A stretch of DNA of 64,000 nucleotides, taken from assembly GCF_000236685.1 (NCBI RefSeq), contig NC_016633.1:744001-808000 (forward strand). Direction: 5' to 3'. The stretch is from Sphaerochaeta pleomorpha str. Grapes. Lineage in GTDB: Bacteria; Spirochaetota; Spirochaetia; Sphaerochaetales; Sphaerochaetaceae. A program made the position numbers and the translations under genes. This document shows, one piece after another, positions 56,909 through 64,000 of this stretch (position 1 is the stretch's first letter; the number at the start of each line of letters is the position of its first letter). The notes under the pieces were generated by a model. The model made no database searches. It was not told the origin of the DNA and worked only from the letters and a program-made list of their open reading frames with translations.

Positions 56909-57602
56909 GAGAACCTCCTTTTTTCATCGTATCATCAACGACAGTCGCAGTCATCACCTTGGCAGGGGAATCTTTCAACTCTTTTGCCCGTTCCATGCGG
57001 TCTTTGACCACTTTCAGAAGTATGAAATTTTCACGCTCCTGTTCCTCGATACGACCTCGCATCCAATCAATTGTCTGTTGGTTGTTGGGGATGACAATCT
57101 TTTCCAAGGCATTAACCTTTCGGATAGTCTTCTTTACTTCCCTGGCCAGACGCATAATCGAAACTTTCAATTCAGCAAGCCTACCCATCAGTTCAAGGGT
57201 CTCCCGGTATCTGTCAATCGAAAGCTCAGCAAGGATACTTGTCCCTTCACTGCTAAAATACGGGCTATGGTTGGTGAAGGTAGTATCTACTTTTGGCAGA
57301 GCCACCCCCATTACGCGTCTGGTTCCTACTTGTACTCCATACTCAATATTTACAGCCCCGCTGAGGTTGGCTACTTTCAGTCGCCCCATATGCATTATGG
57401 AATCGCTAAGGGTGGATTCAGCCTCAATGAGAGAATGGTCTACCCTACTCTGGTAGTCAACAGCCTGGTCAACCAAAGTCAAAAGCTCAGTAACGAGAAT
57501 CGAACGTTTTTGATCGAGCAGATCATAACCCAGCTGGGAGAATTTCAAGTCATCTATCAATTTCAACAGGTTGCTCCTGGTGGGAGCTAGCGTAGTGTCC
57601 AC
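56892..57602 (-). CDS. atpD: V-type ATPase subunit D
   Basis: A 236-residue long coiled-coil stalk protein, the central rotor shaft of the V1 part. LAPTRSNLLKLIDDLKFSQLGYDLLDQKRSIL is the family start, here given as TRSNLLKLIDDL, and the C-terminal helix NALEKIVIPN pairs with it. It is 12 bases after subunit B and overlaps the stress-protein gene. Confidence 0.95.
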   Translation of the reverse strand: MDTTLAPTRSNLLKLIDDLKFSQLGYDLLDQKRSILVTELLTLVDQAVDYQSRVDHSLIEAESTLSDSIMHMGRLKVANLSGAVNIEYGVQVGTRRVMGVALPKVDTTFTNHSPYFSSEGTSILAELSIDRYRETLELMGRLAELKVSIMRLAREVKKTIRKVNALEKIVIPNNQQTIDWMRGRIEEQERENFILLKVVKDRMERAKELKDSPAKVMTATVVDDTMKKGGSHGSTV

Positions 57603-57614
57603 TGAATTCTCCTA

Positions 57615-59033
57615 CTACTTACCGTAGTGTTCGGCGATTTCCTCGTCGGTCAGTCGCTGCAATTCCTCACTCGGGAGTTTACTCAAGGCTTCCCATGCAA
57701 GATCAAGTGTCTGTTCGATACTTCGATCTTCATTATACCCTTGGTTGACAAATTTCTTCTCAAAGAAATCACCAAATTCTAGATATTGGTGGTCAAGCGG
57801 CGTCAATTCCTCTTCACCGATAACCGATGCCAAATTCTGGACGTCCTTGACATGGCTATAACAGGCGAACAACTGGTTTGAAAGATGCGGATGGTCATCC
57901 CTGGTCATCCCTTCCCCAATGCCGTCTTTCATCAGACGGGACAAGGAAGGAAGACAATTGATCGGCGGATATATGCCCCTGGCCTGCATTCCCCTGTCAA
58001 ACACAATCTGCCCTTCTGTAATGTAGCCTGTCAAATCCGGGACAGGATTGCTGATATCATCGTTCGGCATAGAGAGAATTGGCAGTTGGGTAATCGACCC
58101 CTTCCTTCCGATAATTTTTCCCGAACGTTCATAGAGTTCGGCAAGACTGGAATACATGTATCCAGGATAGCCTTTTCGGGAAGGGATTTCTCCCCGCATT
58201 GTCCCGATCTCCCGCAAGGATTCACAGTAGTTGGTCATATCGGTCATGATTACCAGAACCTGTTTGCCTTTGTCAAAGGCAAGATACTCTGCCAAGGTCA
58301 AGGCTGTCTTAGGGGTAATGGTCCGTTCGATGGAGGGGTCGTCTGCAAGGGAGAAAAACAATGCAACGTTATCCAAAACCCCCGACTGCTCAAAACTGTC
58401 AGTAAAGAATCTGGCTACGTCGTGCTTGACCCCCATGGCTGCAAACACAATACAGAAATCACTTTCGGCCCCCCGCACCTTTGCCTGACGGGCAATCTGT
58501 GCGGCAAGCTCATTATGATTCAAGCCGTTCCCGCTGAATATAGGAAGTTTCTGCCCCTGGATCAAGGTGGTCATGCCATCGATAACCGAAATACCTGTCT
58601 GGATAAAATCCCTGGGATATTCACGGGCTGTCGGGTTGATAGGAATGCCATTGACATCACGTTCAAAGGCTCCGGGAGGCAGAGGTACCCCGTCACGGCT
58701 TTTGCCCAGTCCATTCATTACCCGCCCAAGCATCTGCTCAGAAACCGGCAGCGTAAGAGGTTCTCCCATGAAACGCATACCGGTCCCGGGAAGTGTCAAT
58801 CCATCAGTACCCTCAAACACCTGTACCACAACCACTTCATCAGAAGTATCGAGAACTTGTCCTGCACGGCGTGTTCCATCGGGAACCGTAACTTCGACAA
58901 GCTCCCCATAGCCAACGGGATGGGTATTGCGCATATAAAGCAGGGGTCCGTCAATTCTGGAGGCTCCCCGGTATTCACGTCCACTAAGCAGATGGCGGTC
59001 AGTCTGCGCAAGCAATGATTCTTTAGTTTTCAT
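57615..59033 (-). CDS. atpB: V-type ATPase subunit B
   Basis: A 472-residue non-catalytic subunit of the V1 hexamer. The place of a P-loop reads [19 protein letters not shown], without the lysine, as normal for [18 protein letters not shown] is typical. It overlaps subunit A by 11 bases. Confidence 0.96.
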   Translation of the reverse strand: MKTKESLLAQTDRHLLSGREYRGASRIDGPLLYMRNTHPVGYGELVEVTVPDGTRRAGQVLDTSDEVVVVQVFEGTDGLTLPGTGMRFMGEPLTLPVSEQMLGRVMNGLGKSRDGVPLPPGAFERDVNGIPINPTAREYPRDFIQTGISVIDGMTTLIQGQKLPIFSGNGLNHNELAAQIARQAKVRGAESDFCIVFAAMGVKHDVARFFTDSFEQSGVLDNVALFFSLADDPSIERTITPKTALTLAEYLAFDKGKQVLVIMTDMTNYCESLREIGTMRGEIPSRKGYPGYMYSSLAELYERSGKIIGRKGSITQLPILSMPNDDISNPVPDLTGYITEGQIVFDRGMQARGIYPPINCLPSLSRLMKDGIGEGMTRDDHPHLSNQLFACYSHVKDVQNLASVIGEEELTPLDHQYLEFGDFFEKKFVNQGYNEDRSIEQTLDLAWEALSKLPSEELQRLTDEEIAEHYGK

Positions 59034-60801
59034 AGATTCCCCCCAGCTGGTCTATAGACCGTTCGAGGCCCAGCTGTAGCTTATCCAAGGCTTGCAGGTC
59101 CTCATTGTTAACCGAGAACCTCATCCTGGCCATATCCTGGACAGAACGTAGCCTTCTCAGTTTTACCATGGGAACTCCCTTGGCAATTGCCTCAGAACCC
59201 TTTTTGTAATATTCCAATATGATGGCAAGCATTTTCACTTGTTTCTCGATAGAGCAATACCTGTCAATCTCGTCGAAAGCATTCTGTTGCAGAAATGCGG
59301 TTTTGAACAGCGAGCATACTTCCAGAATGAAATTCTGGCTATCGGGAAGTGCATCGGGACCAACAAGTTTGACAATCTGCTGGAGCCTGATTTCCTTCTG
59401 TAGCAATTCCATGATCTGGTTGCGGTTGTCATACCAAGTGCCCTCGCTATGGTCATTCCACCACTGCCGGACGTCACCAAGATATTCACTGTACGAATCA
59501 ATCCAACTGATAGCAGGATAGTGGCGACTACTTGCAAGCGCACGGTCGAGACCCCAGAAACAACGGACAAACCGCTTGGTAGCCTGGGTTACCGGCTCGG
59601 AAAAGTCACCTCCCGGAGGACTGACAGCACCAATGATCGATACAGAGCCATCCTCATCGTTGAGTGCCCTCATATACCCTGCACGTTCATAAAACTGGGC
59701 AATACGGGTAGGGAGATAGGCAGGGAATCCTTCCTCGGCCGGCATCTCTTCCATTCGGCCGCTGAGTTCCCTCAAAGCCTCTGCCCATCGGCTGGTAGAG
59801 TCGGCCATGATTGCTACATGATATCCCTGGTCCCGATAATATTCAGCCATGGAAATGCCTGTATAGATACTTGCCTCACGGGCAGATACCGGCATATTGG
59901 AGGTGTTGGCAATCAATATCGTGCGTTCCATCAAGGATTGGCCGGTACGGGGATCAACCAACTGGGGAAACTCCCGCAGAACATCGGTCATCTCATTCCC
60001 ACGCTCACCGCATCCTATATAGACGATGATATCGGCATCACACCACTGGGCGATAGAATGCTGGGTCATTGTCTTTCCCGTACCAAATCCTCCGGGAATT
60101 GCGACAGTTCCACCCTTGGCAAGGGGGAACAGCGTGTCAATTACACGCAGACCGGTAACCAAAGGCTGCTTGAGCACCAAACGGTTCTTTACCGGTCGGG
60201 GAACCCTGATCGGCCAGTGTTGGGCCATCTGCAGTTTTTCCTGTCTGCCGCTTGCAAGGACCACCGTCACGATGTCTTGCATAACCGTATAGTCACCTTC
60301 TTTCACAACTGAAGAGACGGTAACCGTTTCATAGAGAGGGGGAACAAGGATGCGCTGGAGAATGCGTTCCGTTTCCTGGACAGTACCGATTACCATACCC
60401 TTGGAAAGAGTGTCGCCTTCTTTGACTGCCGGCACAAAATGCCATAATTTTTCATGATCGAGGGCTGGAAAGGATAAACCCCTGGAAATAAAGGTACCGG
60501 ACACCTCCATCAGTTTTTCCAGTGGACGCTGGATACCATCGTAAATGGTACCGATGAGCCCAGGGCCAAGTTCAACACTGAGGCTCATATCACTTCCGTA
60601 TACGTTTTCACCCGGGCACAAACTTGTAGCGTCCTCATATACCTGTACGGTGGCTTGTCCATTATACAGTTTAACGACCTCTCCAATGAGTTGTTGCTCG
60701 CCGATCCGGACCATTTCCATCATCTTAGCGTCGGTTACATCTTTAACCGTGATGACAGGACCGTTAACCCGTTTGATTTTTCCTACTATTCTGCCTTCCA
60801 T
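59023..60801 (-). CDS. atpA: V-type ATPase catalytic subunit A
   Basis: A 592-residue catalytic subunit. The P-loop is [12 protein letters not shown] (about 233-244); the long A-type insertion after residue 110 and [27 protein letters not shown]-like block [16 protein letters not shown] are present. It works with subunit B in proton or sodium pumping driven by ATP or the reverse. It overlaps the E gene by 16 bases. Confidence 0.97.
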   Translation of the reverse strand: MEGRIVGKIKRVNGPVITVKDVTDAKMMEMVRIGEQQLIGEVVKLYNGQATVQVYEDATSLCPGENVYGSDMSLSVELGPGLIGTIYDGIQRPLEKLMEVSGTFISRGLSFPALDHEKLWHFVPAVKEGDTLSKGMVIGTVQETERILQRILVPPLYETVTVSSVVKEGDYTVMQDIVTVVLASGRQEKLQMAQHWPIRVPRPVKNRLVLKQPLVTGLRVIDTLFPLAKGGTVAIPGGFGTGKTMTQHSIAQWCDADIIVYIGCGERGNEMTDVLREFPQLVDPRTGQSLMERTILIANTSNMPVSAREASIYTGISMAEYYRDQGYHVAIMADSTSRWAEALRELSGRMEEMPAEEGFPAYLPTRIAQFYERAGYMRALNDEDGSVSIIGAVSPPGGDFSEPVTQATKRFVRCFWGLDRALASSRHYPAISWIDSYSEYLGDVRQWWNDHSEGTWYDNRNQIMELLQKEIRLQQIVKLVGPDALPDSQNFILEVCSLFKTAFLQQNAFDEIDRYCSIEKQVKMLAIILEYYKKGSEAIAKGVPMVKLRRLRSVQDMARMRFSVNNEDLQALDKLQLGLERSIDQLGGIYEN

Positions 60802-61406
60802 GTATATTCCTGTACCAAAGTCCTGATTTCGCGGTCGAACCTCCGAAGACGGATATCAACCTGATTGTTGTATGATACTTTATCATCCAACGAAGAGAGC
60901 ACAACCCCAAGGGACCGGATAGGCTTGGAATCAAGGCTCAAATGAATATCAGAACCAGTTATGTTCTTAACCAGTTCCGTTGCCTGCGTAAGAGTCTCTT
61001 CTGTTACCGGGCATAAAGGATTGAAAGCTACCTTTGCCTCTTTCAAATCAAGGCCAATGGCTGCTTCTGCAATCCATTCGGCGAGAAAAGGGACGAATTC
61101 CTTGGAACGTGCAAAACTGTTCATCCTCAGGTTCACTCTGCGCATGACCTCTTGGTAACTGGCATCAATCTTTTTCAGGCTTGCTCTTCTCTTTGCGCTG
61201 CCGAGATTGGCCTGCAGCCTGAGATCAACCTGTTTCATCCTTTGTTCATGGAGGTGATTCTCCAGCTCAATTTCATGGTCCGCACGTTTCTGTGCATCAA
61301 CGAGAATCTGCTCACATTGTCTGCTTGCATCGGCTTTAATTTTTTCTGCCTGATTCTGTGCTTCGGTAATGATGCCATTGAGCAAGAGATTGTCCGACTT
61401 TTCCAT
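60786..61406 (-). CDS. atpE: V-type ATPase subunit E (peripheral stalk)
   Basis: A 206-residue coiled-coil protein. The first 110 residues are charged helix (AQNQAEKIKADASRQCEQIL), followed by a globular part. Length and place in the operon, just before subunit A, identify it as subunit E. Sequence match is moderate, as usual for this fast-changing subunit. Confidence 0.82.
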   Translation of the reverse strand: MEKSDNLLLNGIITEAQNQAEKIKADASRQCEQILVDAQKRADHEIELENHLHEQRMKQVDLRLQANLGSAKRRASLKKIDASYQEVMRRVNLRMNSFARSKEFVPFLAEWIAEAAIGLDLKEAKVAFNPLCPVTEETLTQATELVKNITGSDIHLSLDSKPIRSLGVVLSSLDDKVSYNNQVDIRLRRFDREIRTLVQEYTWKAE

Positions 61407-61417
61407 ATGAAACCTCC

Positions 61418-61720
61418 CTACAGCGAAACACCGATTGCTTGGTTTACCAGTGCCCGCAAATCCTTCTGCTTGCCATCACTATGGGCAGGCGGAATCTCAA
61501 CGACAAGGGGAAATGACTCCGAGAACAGATATCGGTCAACAACAGGCCTGATCATATCCGCCACATCCTCGGTAATGATAATGATCCCATTTTCAGGATC
61601 CTCCAACGCCTTGTCCCAAGCCCTCTGCGCCTGCTCGACATTTGTCGCCTGCATACCAAAGACACCGACAAGGGAGAACCCCAGTACGGTATCTTCGTCA
61701 CCGATGACAAAATACTGCAT
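61418..61720 (-). CDS. atpF: V-type ATPase subunit F
   Basis: A 100-residue Rossmann-like rotor subunit. MQYFVIGDEDTVLGFSLVGV, a start with the GDxDTxxGF pattern, and IIIITEDVADMIRP are the family marks. It lies between the K and E genes. Confidence 0.93.
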   Translation of the reverse strand: MQYFVIGDEDTVLGFSLVGVFGMQATNVEQAQRAWDKALEDPENGIIIITEDVADMIRPVVDRYLFSESFPLVVEIPPAHSDGKQKDLRALVNQAIGVSL

Positions 61721-61723
61721 GGT

Positions 61724-62074
61724 TTAGGCCTTCCCGAGAATCATCAAGGCAGTGATGAACCCAAAGATTACCAGACCTTCAGCCAAAGCAATGAAAATCA
61801 AAGCCTGGGAAGCAATCTCTGGACGTTCGCTGATAGCACCCATTGCCGCACTACCAATCTTTCCTATTGAAATGCCTGCAGCAAGCGCGCCCATACCAAA
61901 GGCGAGAGCAGCACTGAAACAAACCAGAGACAGATTTAAATCAAATCCGGTAGCGGCTGCAGCGGTTGTTGCGGCATAGGCGCCTGGTGCAAACACAAAG
62001 CCTGAGGCAAACAACATAAAAGCAGTTGCCAGCAGTGTTAGAGAAATTTTCTTTTTGAATGCAATACTGGTCAT
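61724..62074 (-). CDS. atpK: V-type ATPase proteolipid subunit K
   Basis: A 116-residue membrane-ring subunit. A leading hydrophobic segment (about 11-35, signal-like) precedes a two-helix hairpin: ALAFGMGALAAGISIGKIGSA and IFIALAEGLVIFGFITALM, with the ion-carrying glutamate E99. A single hairpin, as here, is the bacterial short form. AGGAGG precedes ATG 62074. Whether the ion is H+ or Na+ cannot be settled by eye. Confidence 0.92.
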   Translation of the reverse strand: MTSIAFKKKISLTLLATAFMLFASGFVFAPGAYAATTAAAATGFDLNLSLVCFSAALAFGMGALAAGISIGKIGSAAMGAISERPEIASQALIFIALAEGLVIFGFITALMILGKA

Positions 62075-62101
62075 TTTGACCCTCCTAAACAATGCACTAT
62101 T

Positions 62102-63997
62102 TTATTTGTTTACAGAAAACGGGGAACGAAGGCCCACTGGCTCATACGCGACACCTTTCCCGGTAAAATACTTGCTAAAGAACTCATAATAGTTAAGCCT
62201 CAAAGCCTGGATGCCTGAACTCAACCCTTCCAATGCGATAACGAGAAGGTTCCCGAAAATAAATATCAGGATACCCCAGAATCCACCGGCATTCCCTGCC
62301 AGTTCCTTGAATGCTGTCATGAGGCTGACATGGGCAATCCCTAATCCGGCTACCCGCATGAAAGAGAGGGTATTCGAGAGATAGCCTATGAAAATCTCAA
62401 GGACATTGATAAACCATTCCATAAAAGCATCCATGGTCACTGCAACGATCGAATGTTTTTTGCCACCCTTCTTGACCGAGATACGGTATTCGATAAAACC
62501 CGGAAACAGTAACAGTACTATCGGAATGACTATGGCAGGCGTAAGCCAGGAAGCCGAAGGGAACTGCTTGTACCCTGTCGCTACATACCCAAACCCCATG
62601 TACAGGCCAACAGCGAAAAGCCAGCCGCCGACAAGACCGTTCTTATCAAGGGTAAGTTTAAGCCAGGCCTTTTTTCTGAAAAGGTTTACCCAGTTGATTA
62701 GCAATCCAAGGTAGATGATGACAATTCCGAACTTGACGGTAATCCCAAGGATGGAATAGACATCCTTTATAACCCCACCTGTCGCCTCTCCATTGACCAC
62801 ACGGTCGAAATTGAACCAGACGGCAGGAAACAGGGAAAACCCAAAATAGGAACCGAAAAGCACGCCACCGACCATGGAGGCTGAACCTAGGTAGAGCAGA
62901 AGGTTGCAGAGATTCCTGCTGATCATACCATCTGCTTTCAAAGGATTCTTCTTATAATCAAAACGTCCGACCAAACCGATGAGAAGCAATACCAAACCTT
63001 GCCCCACATCAGCGAACATCAAGGCAAACATGACCAAATAGGCTACCATGACGAAAATAGTGGGGTTAACCGAACCGTATTCAGGTGTGTTGTAATTATC
63101 TACCATTTTCTGGAAGGGACTGAAGGCTTTCGGGGTATGTATGGAAACTGGGATTTCTTCCCTCGGCATTTCCTCGGCACCTGTCCACTCAATCACACAC
63201 TGCCCTTCGCTGGCCTGGGTTATGGCCTCAGAGACAGAATCACACTGGTCTACAGGTACCCAACCTGAAAAAAGGGTTGTATTTCTTGTATAGGAAAAAT
63301 AAGACCTGATCTGGTTGCAAAGCTCATTGAGCCGAAGGTTGCACCACATCGAATCCAACTGCATTTGCTGCTTCTTGATTATCTCGTCTACCTCAAGCTC
63401 AGTCTGTTTGAGATGGGCAGCTGCCTCTAGGTATTCTTTGTCAATCCGGGAGGAAATCTCTATAAAGGCATGTTTCTGGAGCTCAGCATTGCTGGTCTCC
63501 GTCCATTCGAATTTGTCAAGCAGGGGGGATACCTGGGCACTGTCCCTGCGCAAGGCCAGAGCTATGTAGGAATTGCCTTCCTCTGTCTTATGGAGAAGGC
63601 CTCCTAGGGAAATCAGCTTCTCACTGAGGTCCTCTGGACTGCCATGCCCGACAACACCAACCCTCAAATCAAGATATTCGAGTTTTTCATCCCCAATATA
63701 CCTTTTGAGTTCCTGCAAACCCAATAACTGTTGGTTAAAGTTCTTCTGCTTGTCCTTGAGCGTTGCCAATTGCTTTCCCAAATTGTCAAGCATGTTCCTA
63801 TAGGATTCCAGATCAGGCTTTTCCAGGTTCTTGACATCAAGCATGTCACTGGAAGGAAGAAGGCAATGCCCTTGACGCAACACAGCCTCTACCCGGTGTC
63901 GCATATCCTCGAGGGCGGCCTTGCTTATCGAGATCGGTCTCGAACTGAGCTTCTCCATTTGCCGGGGATCGATTTTCTTGATACTTACAAAATCCAT
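62102..63997 (-). CDS. atpI: V-type ATPase subunit I (a-type stator)
   Basis: A 631-residue stator subunit with a cytoplasmic N-terminal half of coiled coils and a C-terminal half of seven or eight membrane segments (VFVMVAYLVMFALMFADVGQG starts the membrane part, about residue 310, with the block FADVGQGL). The conserved arginine that interacts with the ring lies in the C-terminal helices (SFMRVAGLGIAHVSL). The ATG at 63997 is at the window edge; its ribosome site is cut off, so an upstream start is not excluded. Confidence 0.93.
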   Translation of the reverse strand: MDFVSIKKIDPRQMEKLSSRPISISKAALEDMRHRVEAVLRQGHCLLPSSDMLDVKNLEKPDLESYRNMLDNLGKQLATLKDKQKNFNQQLLGLQELKRYIGDEKLEYLDLRVGVVGHGSPEDLSEKLISLGGLLHKTEEGNSYIALALRRDSAQVSPLLDKFEWTETSNAELQKHAFIEISSRIDKEYLEAAAHLKQTELEVDEIIKKQQMQLDSMWCNLRLNELCNQIRSYFSYTRNTTLFSGWVPVDQCDSVSEAITQASEGQCVIEWTGAEEMPREEIPVSIHTPKAFSPFQKMVDNYNTPEYGSVNPTIFVMVAYLVMFALMFADVGQGLVLLLIGLVGRFDYKKNPLKADGMISRNLCNLLLYLGSASMVGGVLFGSYFGFSLFPAVWFNFDRVVNGEATGGVIKDVYSILGITVKFGIVIIYLGLLINWVNLFRKKAWLKLTLDKNGLVGGWLFAVGLYMGFGYVATGYKQFPSASWLTPAIVIPIVLLLFPGFIEYRISVKKGGKKHSIVAVTMDAFMEWFINVLEIFIGYLSNTLSFMRVAGLGIAHVSLMTAFKELAGNAGGFWGILIFIFGNLLVIALEGLSSGIQALRLNYYEFFSKYFTGKGVAYEPVGLRSPFSVNK

Positions 63998-64000
63998 CAC

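Noticed and set aside
57885-60312. Long frames (377 and 287 codons) opposite to V-ATPase A and B
   Set aside because: They are mirror frames of strongly conserved genes, with no ribosome site and unusual residue composition.

Overview
The window looks like chromosomal DNA of a spirochaete, most likely a Sphaerochaeta-type organism (Spirochaetota). This is inferred from the combination of a bacterial V-type ATPase operon, a BMP/PnrA-type nucleoside ABC transporter, periplasmic binding proteins whose signal peptides end in an FA-x-G-x-KE pattern, and spirochaete-like rRNA. No database search was possible, so the genus is a guess. Coding DNA is moderately GC-rich; a stretch around 20.9-25.4 kb is strikingly AT-rich. 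No CRISPR array, transposase, integrase or phage gene was seen.

Layout. 0-8 kb: edge of an MFS gene, a DUF212 membrane protein, two paralogous amino-acid binding proteins, a SNF2 helicase/SWIM protein pair, then the permease and ATPase that probably complete the transporter. ARG-box-like sites precede the second binding protein and the permease. 8-14.5 kb: a PAQR/hemolysin-III protein, a TlpA/CcdA thiol-redox pair, and a rightward row of rRNA methyltransferase, DUF362 ferredoxin-like protein, small export protein and UvrD/PcrA helicase. 14.6-18.1 kb: three unknown secreted proteins, two of them clear tandem paralogues. 18.1-25.4 kb: accessory-looking region with an orphan PTS EIIC, GH13 and GH1 glycosidases, a ParA/ribbon-helix-helix partition pair and long AT-rich non-coding DNA. 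25.4-30.5 kb: asnA, xth, typA, an MFS transporter. 30.6-33.3 kb: an arsenic-type operon (arsR, ArsP-like permease, redox protein, arsC, GNAT). 33.5-38.4 kb: an ABC-F protein with a long leader and a complete polar amino-acid ABC operon whose leader contains an intrinsic terminator. 39-43.6 kb: a nucleoside ABC operon. 44-44.7 kb: a TauE/SafE protein.

44.8-50.4 kb holds a leftward rRNA operon: two promoters, 16S, tRNA-Ala(TGC), 23S and two tandem 5S genes, then a terminator. 50.5-55.8 kb carries a GNAT, a beta-CASP metallo-hydrolase, a LUD-domain protein, an iron alcohol dehydrogenase and a SHOCT membrane protein. 55.9-64 kb is a leftward V-type ATPase operon I-K-F-E-A-B-D followed by a universal stress protein and a PTS EIIA/PtsN-like protein.

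Most interesting: the unknown secreted paralogue cluster, the ParA/RHH locus whose promoter carries a CATAGTA repeat over both the -10 and -35, the ARG-box pattern across three amino-acid transporter promoters with a leader terminator in one of them, the ABC-F leader with nested upstream ORFs, and a V-ATPase locus lacking subunit C but joined to EIIA and UspA genes.
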